Origin: Marinibacterium profundimaris
Lineage (GTDB): Bacteria > Pseudomonadota > Alphaproteobacteria > Rhodobacterales > Rhodobacteraceae
DNA length: 64,000 nucleotides
Reading direction: 5' to 3'
NCBI RefSeq assembly: GCF_002210095.1
Contig: NZ_AQQR01000006.1
Coordinates: forward strand, 1-64,000
In this document: in pieces, positions 25,896 through 35,110 of the stretch
How positions within the stretch are numbered: position 1 is the first letter of the stretch
Layout: the number at the start of each line of letters is the position of its first letter
Position numbers and translations under genes: made by a program
The notes under the pieces: generated by a model
Told to the model about the DNA's origin: nothing
Database searches by the model: none
What the model saw: the letters and a program-made list of their open reading frames with translations, nothing else

Positions 25896-27104
25896 ATGAC
25901 ATCCAAGCCAAGCCTTCGCCACGGTCGCCCCTACCTTGCCATCCCCGGCCCCTCCGTCATGCCGGACCGTGTTCTTCAGGCGATGCACCGCCCGGCGCCG
26001 AACATCTACGCGGGCGAGGTGGTGGACCTGACGGCAAGCCTGGTGCCCGATCTGAAATACGTGGCCGGGACAGAGCACGACGTAGCGATCTACATCGCCA
26101 ACGGCCATGGCGTGTGGGAAGCCGCGCTGTCCAACGTGGTCGCCCCCGGCGAGCGGGTGCTGGTCCCCGCCACCGGCCGCTTCGGCCACGGCTGGAGCGA
26201 GATGGCCGCCGGCATCGGGGCCGAGGCGCAGATCCTGGATTTCGGCAAGCGCAGCCCCTGGGACCTGGAGCGCATCGCCGATGCGCTGCAGGCCGACTCC
26301 GAGCGGAAGATCAAGGCGGTGCTGGCGGTGCACGTGGATACCTCGACCTCGATCCGCAACGACGTGGCCGGCCTGCGCGAGGTGCTGGACGAGACCGGGC
26401 ATCCCGCGCTGCTGATGGTGGATTGCATCGCCTCGCTGGCCTGCGACCGGGTGACGATGGACGCCTGGGGCGCCGACGTGCTGGTCACCGGCAGCCAGAA
26501 GGGGCTGATGACGCCACCCGGGCTGGGCTTTGTCTTCTTCGGACCCAAGGCGGCCGCCGCGCGCCAGGCAATGCCGCGGGTCAGCCGCTACTGGGATTGG
26601 GTGCCGCGCGCAAACCCTGAATTCTACTATGAATATTTCGGTGGCACCGCGCCCACGCACCATCTGTTCGCCCTGCGCGCCGCGCTGGACATGATCCGCG
26701 AGGAAGGGATCGAGAACACATGGGCCCGCCACGCCACGCTGGCCCGCGCGATCTGGGCCGCGGCCGAGGCCTGGGGCGCGGATGGCCCGATGGAGCTGAA
26801 CATGCCCGACCCCGCCTTCCGGTCGCACGCGGTCACCGCGCTGCGGATCGGCGCGCCCCATGGCACGGCGCTGCGCGACTGGGTGGATCAGAACCTCGGG
26901 CTGACGCTGGGCATCGGGCTGGGCATGGCGCCGCCGGGCGATCCGGCCTGGCACGGGTTCTTCCGGATCGGTCATATGGGGCACGTGAACGGCCACATGA
27001 TCCTGGGCCTGCTGGGCGGGATCGACGCGGCGCTGAAGGCGCTCGAGATCCCCCACGGCGACGGCGCGCTCGAGGCGGCCTCGACCGTGATCGCCGGTCT
27101 CTGA
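25896..27104 (+). CDS. PLP-dependent aminotransferase of the alanine/serine-glyoxylate type
   Basis: A 402-residue class V aminotransferase. The Schiff-base Lys sits in V-T-G-S-Q-K-G-L-M. The preceding V-D-C-I-A-S-L holds the PLP-pyridine Asp, and the N-terminal I-P-G-P-S-V-M-P is the substrate/cofactor loop of the alanine-glyoxylate / serine-glyoxylate family. It likely moves an amino group from Ala, Ser or a similar donor to glyoxylate. AGGA lies 7 bp before ATG 25896. It is divergent from the phosphatase gene. No serine-cycle genes are nearby, so assignment to that pathway is not supported. Confidence 0.88.
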   Translation: MTSKPSLRHGRPYLAIPGPSVMPDRVLQAMHRPAPNIYAGEVVDLTASLVPDLKYVAGTEHDVAIYIANGHGVWEAALSNVVAPGERVLVPATGRFGHGWSEMAAGIGAEAQILDFGKRSPWDLERIADALQADSERKIKAVLAVHVDTSTSIRNDVAGLREVLDETGHPALLMVDCIASLACDRVTMDAWGADVLVTGSQKGLMTPPGLGFVFFGPKAAAARQAMPRVSRYWDWVPRANPEFYYEYFGGTAPTHHLFALRAALDMIREEGIENTWARHATLARAIWAAAEAWGADGPMELNMPDPAFRSHAVTALRIGAPHGTALRDWVDQNLGLTLGIGLGMAPPGDPAWHGFFRIGHMGHVNGHMILGLLGGIDAALKALEIPHGDGALEAASTVIAGL

Positions 27105-27135
27105 GGTCCCGGCCGGGCCCGCGCGCCGCATGGGG

Positions 27136-27339
27136 TCAGTCGTCGCTCTCGCGCATTGGCGCGCCCCGGGCTGTGGCGATCCGGTCGATGCCGTGGTTCA
27201 GCGCCAGTGCCAGCAACAGCACGGCGGCGAAGCCCCAGGCCGACCAGATCACCCAGAACATGCAGACCAGGTTCACACCCAGCATGATGATCGTGGCATT
27301 GGCGTAATCGGGGGCTGGTGGCCTGCTGTCGGACGGCAT
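27136..27339 (-). CDS. Small membrane protein of unknown function
   Basis: A 67-residue protein with a long hydrophobic region at about residues 14-48, enough for one or two membrane helices (V-N-L-V-C-M-F-W-V-I-W-S-A-W-G-F). It has a short Pro-rich N-terminus and a charged C-terminus. The frame uses a normal ATG and stops before the convergent aminotransferase gene. It sits 85 bp before hisC on the same strand order and may be independent. No family was recognised. Confidence 0.6.
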   Translation of the reverse strand: MPSDSRPPAPDYANATIIMLGVNLVCMFWVIWSAWGFAAVLLLALALNHGIDRIATARGAPMRESDD

Positions 27340-27407
27340 TGGACGTGCTCCTGAACGGTCGCGCCGACCCTAGCCGCCCTTTGGTGCATGTCAGGTTAAT
27401 TCCTGCA

Positions 27408-27425
27408 AAGCCCCGGCCCGGGCTT
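27408..27425 (-). terminator. Short hairpin at the hisC stop codon
   Basis: AAGCCC (27408-27413) pairs with GGGCTT (27420-27425), the latter touching the hisC stop. On the minus strand it is followed by only three Ts. The stem is short and the T run weak, so it is a tentative terminator. Confidence 0.35.
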
Positions 27426-28531
27426 CAGCCCCGGGCCTCTGCCAGCGCCCCGGGCAGGGCCTCGGCAAATGCATCCAGATCCGCCTGCGTCCCGCAGCTG
27501 ACGCGGATGCAGCGGTTCTGCGGCGCGACAAAGGGCATCCGCACGAAGATCCCGCGCCGGATCAGCCCGTCCAGCACCGTCTTGGCAAAGGTCCCGTCGG
27601 CCCCGCAATCGATGGCCACGAAATTGGTGGCCGAGGGCAGCGGCTCCAGCCCGTTGTCGCGCGCGATCTGCGCGATCCGGCCGCGCGAGGCGTCGATCTC
27701 GGCGATCACATGGGCCAGCCACTCGGCATCCTGCAGCGCCGCCAGCGCGCCGGCCTGGCCGATGCGGTTCACGCCGAAATGGTTGCGGACCTTGTTGAAG
27801 GCGGTGATCAGGTCTTCGTGCCCCAGCGCGTAGCCGATCCGCTGGCCGGCCATGGCATAGGCCTTGGAGAAGGTGCGCATGCGGATCACGCGCGGATCGT
27901 CATGGGGCAGGGGCAGCGCGGCGGCCTCGGGGGCGCATTCGATATAGGCCTCGTCCAGCACCAGCAGGGTGTCCTCGGGCAGATCCTCCATCGCGCGCAG
28001 GATGTCGGCGCCCTCGATCCAGCTGCCCATCGGGTTGTCGGGGTTGGCGATGTAGACGAGTTTCGCGTCGGTCTCGCGCGCCTTCGTGAAAAGCGCCCGG
28101 GGATCCTCGGCATCGTCGGTATAGGGCACCTTGTGCAGCTCGCCGCCGAAACCCGCCACGTGGTAGTTGAAGGTCGGGTAGGCCCCGTCCGAGGTCACCA
28201 CCGCGTCGCCCGGCCCGATCAGGAGCCGCACCAGCGAGCCCAGCAGCCCGTCGATGCCTTCGCCGACGGTGATCTGTTCCGGCGTCACACCGTGATGCGC
28301 GGCCAGGGCGGCGCGCAGGTCGTGGCTTTCGGGATCGGCGTAGCACCAGACCTCGGGCAGGGCGAGGCGCATGGCCTCGAGCGCCCTTGGCGAGGGGCCG
28401 AAGACATTCTCGTTCGCGCCGATCCGCGCGACAAAGGCGCTGCCCCGCGCGCGTTCCTGCGCTTCGGGTCCGACGAAGGGCACGGTGGCGGGCAGGCTCT
28501 GGGCGAGCGGGGTATAAAGCGGCGCTGTCAT
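27425..28531 (-). CDS. hisC: Histidinol-phosphate aminotransferase-like PLP enzyme
   Basis: A 368-residue class I/II aminotransferase most like HisC. G-A-N-E-N-V-F-G-P-S-P near residue 38 is the N-terminal substrate motif. N-P-D-N-P-M-G and L-D-E-A-Y-I-E are the PLP-contacting Asn and Asp. T-F-S-K-A-Y-A-M-A-G holds the Schiff-base Lys, and R-V-S-C-G-T carries the carboxylate-binding Arg. HisC converts imidazole-acetol phosphate and glutamate to histidinol phosphate. No other his genes are nearby, and Rhodobacterales often have several paralogues, so another aromatic or phospho-amino substrate is possible. Confidence 0.8.
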   Translation of the reverse strand: MTAPLYTPLAQSLPATVPFVGPEAQERARGSAFVARIGANENVFGPSPRALEAMRLALPEVWCYADPESHDLRAALAAHHGVTPEQITVGEGIDGLLGSLVRLLIGPGDAVVTSDGAYPTFNYHVAGFGGELHKVPYTDDAEDPRALFTKARETDAKLVYIANPDNPMGSWIEGADILRAMEDLPEDTLLVLDEAYIECAPEAAALPLPHDDPRVIRMRTFSKAYAMAGQRIGYALGHEDLITAFNKVRNHFGVNRIGQAGALAALQDAEWLAHVIAEIDASRGRIAQIARDNGLEPLPSATNFVAIDCGADGTFAKTVLDGLIRRGIFVRMPFVAPQNRCIRVSCGTQADLDAFAEALPGALAEARG

Positions 28532-28659
28532 GGCGCGTCATATTGCCCGAGCCGCGCGCCCGCGCAAGAGCCGACGGTCATCGTCGTGACCCGGCGTCGT
28601 TCTGGACGGAACGGCGGGACGCCTGCAGTCTGGCGCCAACACGAGGAGGAGGACAGCCC

Positions 28660-29442
28660 ATGGCCCGCGTTTCGGTGACATATCAGGATCACGTCGCGAT
28701 GGTGACGCTGACCCGGGGCAACAAGATGAACGCCCTGGACGACGAGATGGTCCAGGCGATCCTTGCCGCCGGCGCCGAGGTTGCGGCCTCGGACGCCCGC
28801 GCCGTGGTGCTGACCGGGGAGGGCCGCAGCTTCTGTGCGGGGCTGGACCTGCAGAGCTTCGCGAAACTGGCCGGGATGGATGTCGAAAGCTGGCTGATGG
28901 AGCGTACTCATCACGACGCCAATGCCATGCAGGAGGTCGCGCTGTGCTGGCGCCGGCTGCCGGTTCCGGTGATCGCGGCGCTAAAGGGCGCGGTATTCGG
29001 CGGCGGTCTGCAACTGGCGCTGGGGGCCGATATCCGCATCGCCGGCAGGGACGTGCAGATGGCGGTGATGGAGATGAAATGGGGCCTGGTGCCGGACATG
29101 GGCGGCATGGTGCTGCTGCCGGGGCTGCTGCGCTCCGACGTGCTGCGGCTGCTGACCTACACGGCCGCGCCGGTGGAGGCCGAGCAGGCGGAGCGCTGGG
29201 GGCTGGTGACCCGGCTGGCCGACGATCCGCTGGCCGAGGCGCAGGCGCTGGCGCGGGAAATCGCGGGGCAGAGCCCGTCCGCGATTCGCGCCGCCAAGCA
29301 GCTGATCGAGACGGCCGAGGCGGAGAGCCGCGAGGAGGTGCTGCTGGCCGAGAGCCGTGCGCAGATCGGGCTGATCGGCAAGCCGGACCAGGTCGAGGTG
29401 GTCACCGCGCAGATGCAGAAGCGGGCGCCGGTGTTCAGGTGA
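28660..29442 (+). CDS. Enoyl-CoA hydratase/isomerase family (crotonase) protein
   Basis: A 260-residue crotonase-fold enzyme. The oxyanion-hole segments are S-F-C-A-G-L-D-L and A-V-F-G-G-G-L-Q-L. The glutamate-side position reads W-G-L-V-P-D-M-G-G. The D-M replaces one of the Glu residues of true hydratases, which suggests an isomerase or another crotonase activity. A strong RBS (AGGAGG) precedes ATG 28660. The gene stands alone, divergent from hisC, and its 3' end is followed directly by a structured repeat. Confidence 0.85.
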   Translation: MARVSVTYQDHVAMVTLTRGNKMNALDDEMVQAILAAGAEVAASDARAVVLTGEGRSFCAGLDLQSFAKLAGMDVESWLMERTHHDANAMQEVALCWRRLPVPVIAALKGAVFGGGLQLALGADIRIAGRDVQMAVMEMKWGLVPDMGGMVLLPGLLRSDVLRLLTYTAAPVEAEQAERWGLVTRLADDPLAEAQALAREIAGQSPSAIRAAKQLIETAEAESREEVLLAESRAQIGLIGKPDQVEVVTAQMQKRAPVFR

Positions 29443-29453
29443 GCCCCTATGAA

Positions 29454-29650
29454 GGGGGCGCTGCCCCCGTCGCCTTCGGCGACTCCCCCGGAGGTATTCT
29501 CTCCAAGAAGAAGACCTGGGGTTTAAAAATGTCCCACGCGTGGGACAGAGAGCCCGGCGTTTTGAATCAAGAGGTTGGACGGGTGGATTAACGAAGCGTT
29601 CAGGATTTTTGGCGCCACGCCCCTGCTTCTTCTTGGGCGAAATACTCCAG
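29454..29650. repeat. Composite repeat: full copy E (+), 18-bp palindrome, half copy (-)
   Basis: Full copy E (29454-29513) has hairpin 2 GTCGCC-ttc-GGCGAC. The perfect palindrome TGTCCCACGCGTGGGACA follows at 29530-29547. TTTGAATCAAGAGGTTG is at 29561-29577, and an inverted half copy CTTCTTCTTGGGCGAAATACTCC ends the element (29625-29650). The same order occurs at 59123-59286. It fills the convergent gap between the crotonase and DUF1992 genes. Confidence 0.8.
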
Positions 29651-29673
29651 AATGCTGTTTCAGCCTGGTGACG

Positions 29674-30006
29674 TCAGCGGAAAAAGGCGCGACGCGCGTC
29701 ACGGGCCATGTTGTAGCGCATCTCCAGATCCGCGATCCGGGCCATGGCGGCGCGTTTCTCGTCTGCATCGGTGAGCGTGGTGTAGTGCTGGCGGGCGGCG
29801 GCGAGCTGCTCTTTCAGCCCGAATTCCTCTGGCTTTACCCCGGCCTCGGCCATGATGCGCATGCCGGTGGCGAGGGCCGGATCGACCATGGCTTCGCCGC
29901 TGCGGTCGGGGAGACGTTTGCCTTCGCCCGCGAGGCCGGAGAGCTTCCTCTCGGCGCGGGCCTTGAGGATCTGGCGTTCGATCAGGGATCGGAAGGCGCG
30001 GGACAT
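29674..30006 (-). CDS. DUF1992 (DnaJ-homologue subfamily C28-like) protein
   Basis: A 110-residue small cytoplasmic protein with the DUF1992 features: L-I-E-R-Q-I-L-K-A at the start, the G-E-G-K-R-L-P conserved turn near residue 28-34, and a later charged helix pair. The family is also called DnaJ-like C28, but it has no J domain here. Function is unknown. It lies 38 bp before valS on the same strand, so it may be read through from upstream or have its own transcript. Confidence 0.82.
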   Translation of the reverse strand: MSRAFRSLIERQILKARAERKLSGLAGEGKRLPDRSGEAMVDPALATGMRIMAEAGVKPEEFGLKEQLAAARQHYTTLTDADEKRAAMARIADLEMRYNMARDARRAFFR

Positions 30007-30044
30007 GTCATACGATTACCGCATGTCCCGCGCGATTTCCAGTT

Positions 30045-33000
30045 TCAGCCGACCTCGGAGAGGCGGGCGAGGGCCTCTTTCAGCTGGGCTTCTTCGGCTT
30101 CGCGCGCCGCGAGATTGGCGCGGGTTTCCTCGACGACCTCTTCCGGGGCGCTTTCGGCGAACTTGGGGTTGTTCAGCCGGCCGCGCAGCCCGCCGAGTTC
30201 CTTGGCGAGTTTGCCAAGGGTCTTTTCAAGCCGGGCCTTTTCCTCGTCGATGTCGATGATGTCGGCCAGCGGCAGGCCGAAGGTCGCGCCCTCGGCCGGG
30301 ATGGTGATCGTGCCCTTGGGCATCGCGGTGGCCTCGGTGAGGCTGTCGATGCGCGCGAGGCGTTGGATCAGGGGGGCGTTGGCCTCCCATGCCGCTTTTG
30401 CCGCCGGGTCCATCTGGGTGACGATCATCGGCACCTGCAGGCCGGCCGGCACATGCATCTGGGCGCGGGCGGATCGGGTGTTCTCGATCACCGAGATCAC
30501 CCAGTTCATCTCGCGGTCGGCGGCCTCGTCGATCAGCTCGTCCCCGTAGGTCGGCCAGTCGGCGTGGATCAGCATCTTGGACCGGGGGCCGGTGGCGTCC
30601 CAGAGCTCTTCGGTGATGAAGGGCATGATCGGGTGCAGCAGGATGAAGCACTGGTCGAGCACCCAGCGCATGGTCTTGCGCGTTTCCGCCCTGGCCGCCG
30701 CGTCGTCGCCCGAGAGCAGCGGCTTGGCGAATTCCACGTACCAGTCGCAGACCTTGCCCCAGGTGAAGGCATAAAGCGCGTTGGCCGCGTCGTTGAAGCG
30801 GAAGGCCTCGAGTGCTGAATCGACCTCGGCGCGGACGCGCGCGGTTTCGCCGATGATCCAGCGGTTCACCGTGGCGGTAGCCGCCGGCGGCGCGGTGGGC
30901 GCGGGATCGGTGAAGACCTCGTTCATCTCGGCGAAGCGGGCGGCGTTCCAGAGCTTGGTGCCGAAGTTGCGGTAGCCGGCGATGCGCGACGTCGAAAGCT
31001 TCAGATCGCGGCCCATGGCGGCCATCGAGGTCAGCGTGAAGCGGACCGCGTCGGCGCCGTATTCGTCGATCATATCGAGCGGGTCGAGCACGTTGCCGAG
31101 CGATTTCGACATCTTCTTGCCCTTCTCGTCGCGGACGAGGGCATGGACATAGACGGTGTCGAAGGGGCGTTGGCCCACCACGGCATATTGCATCATCATC
31201 ATCCGGGCGACCCAGAAGAAGATGATGTCGAAGCCGGTGACGAGCACGGAGGTGGGGAAGTATTTCTGCAGCGCCTCGGTCTGGTCCGGCCAGCCCAGCG
31301 TGCCGATCGGCCAGAGGCCGGAGGAGAACCATGTGTCGAGCACGTCCGGGTCGCGCCAGACCGGGTAGAGCAGCTGGGTCGGATCCTGCGACATCTCGTA
31401 TTCGGCGAGGCTGCGGGCCAGCGTTTCGATGGCGGTGTGCTTGTCGGCGACCTCGACGATGCGGGCGTGATTCAGGGGCGTCGGGATGTCGGCGATCTCG
31501 TCGAGGAACCCGTTTTGCACCTCTTCGAAGCTGGGCGCGCAATGGGCCTTCTGGCCGGCATGGACCATGCCGCCTTCCTGCAGGAGGCGGCCCAGTTCGA
31601 CCATGTCGAGTTCGCCGTCGCCTTCATCGTCCTTGAAGCCCGGCGCCGAGAGGTCGAGCCCGTACCAGACCGGGATCTGGTGGCCCCACCAGAGCTGGCG
31701 CGAGATGCACCATGGCTCGATGTTTTCCAGCCAGTGGAAATACACCTTCTGGTCCTGTTCCGGCAGGATCTGCGTTTCGCCCGAGCGCACGGCGTCGAGC
31801 GCGGGGCCGACGATCTGCGCGGTGTCGACGAACCACTGATCGGTCAGCATCGGTTCGATCACAACCTTGGAGCGGTCGCCGAAGGGCTGCATGATCTGCT
31901 TGGCCTCGACCAGCGGGACAAGCGCCTGCTCGTCGGTCTCTGCTTCGTCCGCCTCGCTTTTCTTCTTCGGCTTGCCAAGTCGGGGGTCATCGGCGGTGGT
32001 CATCACCGCCAGGCCCTCGGCGGTGATCTCGGCGACCACCACCTCGCGCGCCTCGAACCGGTCGAGGCCGCGCAGGTGATCGGGGACAAGGTTCATGCCG
32101 TCGACTTCGTTCTCGCCGAAGCTGTCGCCATTGGCGATCTCCTGCGCGCGGGCCGCGCAGGTGGCGTAATCGTAGCCGTCCGAGCGCAGGTGGCCGGAGG
32201 TGTCCATCAGCCGGTACATCGGGATGTTGTTGCGCGAGGCGACCGCATAGTCGTTGAAATCATGCGCGCCGGTGATCTTCACCGCGCCCGAGCCGAAGCT
32301 GGGATCGGGGTATTCATCCGTGATGATCGGGATCAGGCGGCGGTGTTCCCTGGGTCCCACCGGGATTTCACAGAGCTTGCCGACGATGGGGGCGTAGCGC
32401 TCGTCCGACGGGTGCACCGCGACGGCGCCGTCGCCCAGCATGGTTTCGGGCCGCGTCGTGGCGATGGAGATGTAATCCCGCGTTTCGCGCAGGGTGACGT
32501 TGCCGTCCTCGTCCTTCTCGACATATTCGTAGGTCTCGCCATCAGCGAGCGGGTACTTGAAGTGCCACATGTGGCCAGCGACGTCGATATTCTCGACCTC
32601 GAGGTCGGAGATCGCGGTCTCGAAATGCGGGTCCCAGTTGACCAGCCGCTTGCCGCGGTAGATCAGGCCCTTGTTGTACATGTCCACGAAGACCTTGATG
32701 ACGGCGTCGTGGAAATTGCCGTCCTCGCCCTCGGGTGCACCGGGGGCGCCGGACATGGTGAAGGCGTTGCGCGACCAGTCGCAGGAGGCGCCGAGGCGTT
32801 TCAGCTGGGTGATGATCGTGCCACCCGATTGGCCCTTCCACTCCCAGACCTTCTCGAGGAAGGCCTCGCGGCCCATCTCGCGTCTTGTGGCGTTGCTGCT
32901 GTCCTTGGCCAGTTCGCGTTCGACGACCATCTGGGTGGCGATGCCGGCGTGGTCCTGGCCGGGCTGCCAGAGCGTGTCGAAGCCGCGCATGCGGTGCCAG

Positions 33001-33194
33001 CGGATCAAGATGTCCTGCAGGGTGTTGTTGAACGCATGCCCCATGTGCAGCGAGCCCGTTACATTGGGCGGCGGGATCATGATCGAGAACGTCTCGGGGC
33101 GCGAGGCATTGGCCCCGGCCTTGAAGGCGCCCGAGTCTTCCCAGGCCTGGTAGAGACGGCTTTCGGCTGCGGCGGCGTCGAATGTCTTGTCCAT
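30045..33194 (-). CDS. valS: Valine-tRNA ligase
   Basis: A 1049-residue class I aminoacyl-tRNA synthetase charging tRNA-Val. The HIGH-type motif is in [12 protein letters not shown] (about residues 44-55). The editing (CP1) domain is present, and the KMSKS motif reads [11 protein letters not shown]. The C-terminal coiled coil of ValRS (about 975-1049) is rich in Glu/Lys/Ala. ATG 33192-33194 gives the family N-terminus; the frame is open further upstream but without family sequence. It is longer than E. coli ValRS (951), with an insertion in the CP1 region. It is not next to tolC/PopZ-like genes, unlike in many relatives. Confidence 0.97.
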   Translation of the reverse strand: MDKTFDAAAAESRLYQAWEDSGAFKAGANASRPETFSIMIPPPNVTGSLHMGHAFNNTLQDILIRWHRMRGFDTLWQPGQDHAGIATQMVVERELAKDSSNATRREMGREAFLEKVWEWKGQSGGTIITQLKRLGASCDWSRNAFTMSGAPGAPEGEDGNFHDAVIKVFVDMYNKGLIYRGKRLVNWDPHFETAISDLEVENIDVAGHMWHFKYPLADGETYEYVEKDEDGNVTLRETRDYISIATTRPETMLGDGAVAVHPSDERYAPIVGKLCEIPVGPREHRRLIPIITDEYPDPSFGSGAVKITGAHDFNDYAVASRNNIPMYRLMDTSGHLRSDGYDYATCAARAQEIANGDSFGENEVDGMNLVPDHLRGLDRFEAREVVVAEITAEGLAVMTTADDPRLGKPKKKSEADEAETDEQALVPLVEAKQIMQPFGDRSKVVIEPMLTDQWFVDTAQIVGPALDAVRSGETQILPEQDQKVYFHWLENIEPWCISRQLWWGHQIPVWYGLDLSAPGFKDDEGDGELDMVELGRLLQEGGMVHAGQKAHCAPSFEEVQNGFLDEIADIPTPLNHARIVEVADKHTAIETLARSLAEYEMSQDPTQLLYPVWRDPDVLDTWFSSGLWPIGTLGWPDQTEALQKYFPTSVLVTGFDIIFFWVARMMMMQYAVVGQRPFDTVYVHALVRDEKGKKMSKSLGNVLDPLDMIDEYGADAVRFTLTSMAAMGRDLKLSTSRIAGYRNFGTKLWNAARFAEMNEVFTDPAPTAPPAATATVNRWIIGETARVRAEVDSALEAFRFNDAANALYAFTWGKVCDWYVEFAKPLLSGDDAAARAETRKTMRWVLDQCFILLHPIMPFITEELWDATGPRSKMLIHADWPTYGDELIDEAADREMNWVISVIENTRSARAQMHVPAGLQVPMIVTQMDPAAKAAWEANAPLIQRLARIDSLTEATAMPKGTITIPAEGATFGLPLADIIDIDEEKARLEKTLGKLAKELGGLRGRLNNPKFAESAPEEVVEETRANLAAREAEEAQLKEALARLSEVG

Positions 33195-33372
33195 GGGGTC
33201 CACGCTTTCGTCCTGTCGGTCGGCTTTGTCCTCTACCGCGTGGGGCAGGGAAGGGGAAGCCGGAGGCGGGGATTTCTTGAGGAACGGGCGGGGCCGGGCC
33301 GGGGTTCCGGGAGGGAGCAGGGTGATGTCGGGCCGCGCTGACCTGCGGTGGTGCGGGTGGCGGCGTCGGACT

Positions 33373-33396
33373 GGAGTATTTGTCTCCAAGAAGAAG
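33373..33396 (+). repeat. Half copy of the structured repeat
   Basis: GGAGTATTTGTCTCCAAGAAGAAG is the tail half of the repeat family without hairpins 1 and 2. It lies in the 247-bp divergent gap between valS and the DUF3253 gene, an unusual place for this family. Note that its end falls close to an alternative start of the DUF3253 gene. Confidence 0.7.
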
Positions 33397-33441
33397 GGTG
33401 GAGGCTGCGCCATGGGATCGGGCCAAGGGGAGGGAGAGCGG

Positions 33442-33696
33442 ATGTCGGACGAGGGCGAGGTGGGGCGAGTGATGCTGGAGCTGGTGGCGGAGCGCGGGCC
33501 GGGGCGGACGATCTGTCCGTCCGAGGTGGCGCGGCGGCTGGGCGGCGACTGGCGCGCGCGGATGGACGAGGTGCGGCAGGTGGCGGCGCGGCTGGCCGCG
33601 GACGGTCGCATCGTGGTGACGCAGAAGGGCCGGGTGGTGGAGACCGGGCAGGCCAGGGGGCCGATCCGGCTGGGCCTGCCGGGGGAGGCGGGGTGA
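33442..33696 (+). CDS. DUF3253 domain protein
   Basis: An 84-residue protein with the small winged-helix-like DUF3253 fold: [18 protein letters not shown] near the N-terminus, then [19 protein letters not shown] and a final R-G-P-I-R-L. Its function is not established; the fold suggests nucleic-acid or protein binding. ATG 33442 has GGGAGGGAGAG just upstream; ATG 33412 with GGAGG 8 bp before is an alternative adding ten residues. ogt follows 44 bp later, so the two may be co-transcribed. Confidence 0.82.
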   Translation: MSDEGEVGRVMLELVAERGPGRTICPSEVARRLGGDWRARMDEVRQVAARLAADGRIVVTQKGRVVETGQARGPIRLGLPGEAG

Positions 33697-33740
33697 GACT
33701 TTCGCGTGACCGGGCGGTGCGGCGGCGCTAGGCTTGGGCC

Positions 33741-34196
33741 ATGGCCACCGTTGTTGTTCCCACCCGCTTCGGAGAGATCGCCCTGACCCAGGACGGCGAC
33801 GCGCTGGTGCGCGCCACCTGGGATGGCGAGACGGAGGGCGAGGAGACGCCGCTGCTGGCCGAGGCGGCGCGGCAGTTGGGGGAATACGACGCCGGGACAC
33901 GCGAGGATTTCGACCTGCCGATGGAGGTGCGCGGATCGGAGGCCCTGCAAGCGGTCTGCGCGGCGATGCGGGCGATTCCCTTCGGCTATACGCGGACCTA
34001 TGGCGAGATCGCGAAGGACACCGGCCTGTCGGCGCAGGCGGTCGGGCAGCTTTGCGGGTCGAACCCGCTGGCGATCCTGATCCCCTGTCACCGGGTCATG
34101 GGGGCCTCGGGTCTGACGGGCTATTCCGGCAAGGGTGGGGTGGAGACCAAGGTCGCCCTGCTGCGGCACGAAGGCGCGGGGTCGTTCCTGATCTGA
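33741..34196 (+). CDS. ogt: Methylated-DNA-[protein]-cysteine S-methyltransferase
   Basis: A 151-residue O6-alkylguanine-DNA alkyltransferase. The acceptor Cys is in I-P-C-H-R-V (Cys116), preceded by the recognition helix segment (Y-T-R-T-Y-G-E-I-A) and the Asn hinge (G-S-N-P-L). It repairs O6-methylguanine and O4-methylthymine by irreversible transfer. The N-terminal domain is short, typical of Ogt. The Ada activator domains are absent, so it is the constitutive or non-adaptive type. Confidence 0.95.
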   Translation: MATVVVPTRFGEIALTQDGDALVRATWDGETEGEETPLLAEAARQLGEYDAGTREDFDLPMEVRGSEALQAVCAAMRAIPFGYTRTYGEIAKDTGLSAQAVGQLCGSNPLAILIPCHRVMGASGLTGYSGKGGVETKVALLRHEGAGSFLI

Positions 34197-34439
34197 GCGG
34201 CTCCGGGCGTTGCGCGGTGGTGCGATGCGTGCTCGGCGTGGTCTGCCCGGCCGCTTTCGGCGCGAATCTGCATGGTCGTTGCATAGCGACAGGGGACCGT
34301 CGGGCGCCCGGATCGGCGGGCGACGCAAGGCTGCGGTCAGACAGGGCGGTGGCGCGGTGGTCTCCCGACATCGAGGGCGATTGCAATCGGGCCCTTCAGC
34401 GTCCAACTTGAATACCGAGGATCACAGGAGGACGAGGCG

Positions 34440-34901
34440 ATGACCCAGGACCGGGCGGCGCTCAAGGCGAAACTGCACGAACGGATGAAGGCCCTTGAAG
34501 AGGCCGAGCTGGCCGCGGCCATCGAGCATTACGAGGCGCATATGGCCGACAGCAGGCTGAGCGGGCGCGAACAGCATGACAACGACGATATCGCCGACAG
34601 CGTGACCGAGCTGAACCTGGCGCAGGGGTTCGAGCACCCGGTCGAGGAACACCAGGCGAAGATCGCGGCGATCCGGTCGCTGGACCTGTCGCCGACCGAC
34701 GTGGTGCGGCCCGGCGCGGCGATCGTGGTCGGCGGCAAGAACTTCATCGTCAGCGTGGCCACGGCCCGGTTCGACTGCGAGGGCGAGACCTGGATGGGGA
34801 TTTCGACCCAGGCGCCGATCTACCGCGCGATGGACGGGCTTTCGGCCGGCGACAGCTTTGAACTCGGCGGCCGCAACATGGTCATCGACGAGGTGTTCTG
34901 A
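34440..34901 (+). CDS. GreA/GreB C-terminal-domain-like protein
   Basis: A 153-residue protein. The N-terminal half (about 1-80) is a charged helical segment that could form a coiled coil (E-R-M-K-A-L-E-E-A-E-L-A-A-A-I-E). The C-terminal half (about 85-153) resembles the FKBP-like domain of GreA/GreB and Rnk: V-V-R-P-G-A-A-I-V-V, I-S-T-Q-A-P-I-Y-R-A-M and A-G-D-S-F-E-L. The acidic coiled-coil tip residues of true Gre factors are not obvious, so it may bind RNA polymerase without transcript cleavage. A good RBS (AGGAGG) precedes ATG 34440. It stands alone between intergenic regions of about 200-240 bp. Confidence 0.6.
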   Translation: MTQDRAALKAKLHERMKALEEAELAAAIEHYEAHMADSRLSGREQHDNDDIADSVTELNLAQGFEHPVEEHQAKIAAIRSLDLSPTDVVRPGAAIVVGGKNFIVSVATARFDCEGETWMGISTQAPIYRAMDGLSAGDSFELGGRNMVIDEVF

Positions 34902-35110
34902 GACGGGGTTTGGCCCCTTTCGAACAGTGGCGTGCCCGGATGCCCCGACGCGGGCGGCAATCCGGGTGATGCCATTCGGACGACCGGACCAAGCGCGCGG
35001 TCCGGTCCCGTGATCGGTGGTCCGGGACAGTCGACCGGAACCGTGGGGCGTGTCCCGGCGCCTAAAGGGCGCTGGATTGTCCTGCGGGCGGTGGGCGGCG
35101 CCTCTGGCCC

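Noticed and set aside
25896-27104. Serine-cycle methylotrophy locus based on the serine-glyoxylate-type aminotransferase
   Set aside because: No other serine-cycle gene is in the window; the family also covers general alanine-glyoxylate activity.
33195-34406. Upstream extension of the valS frame (about 400 codons)
   Set aside because: Family-like sequence starts only at 33194; the extension is low-complexity and antisense to the DUF3253 and ogt genes.
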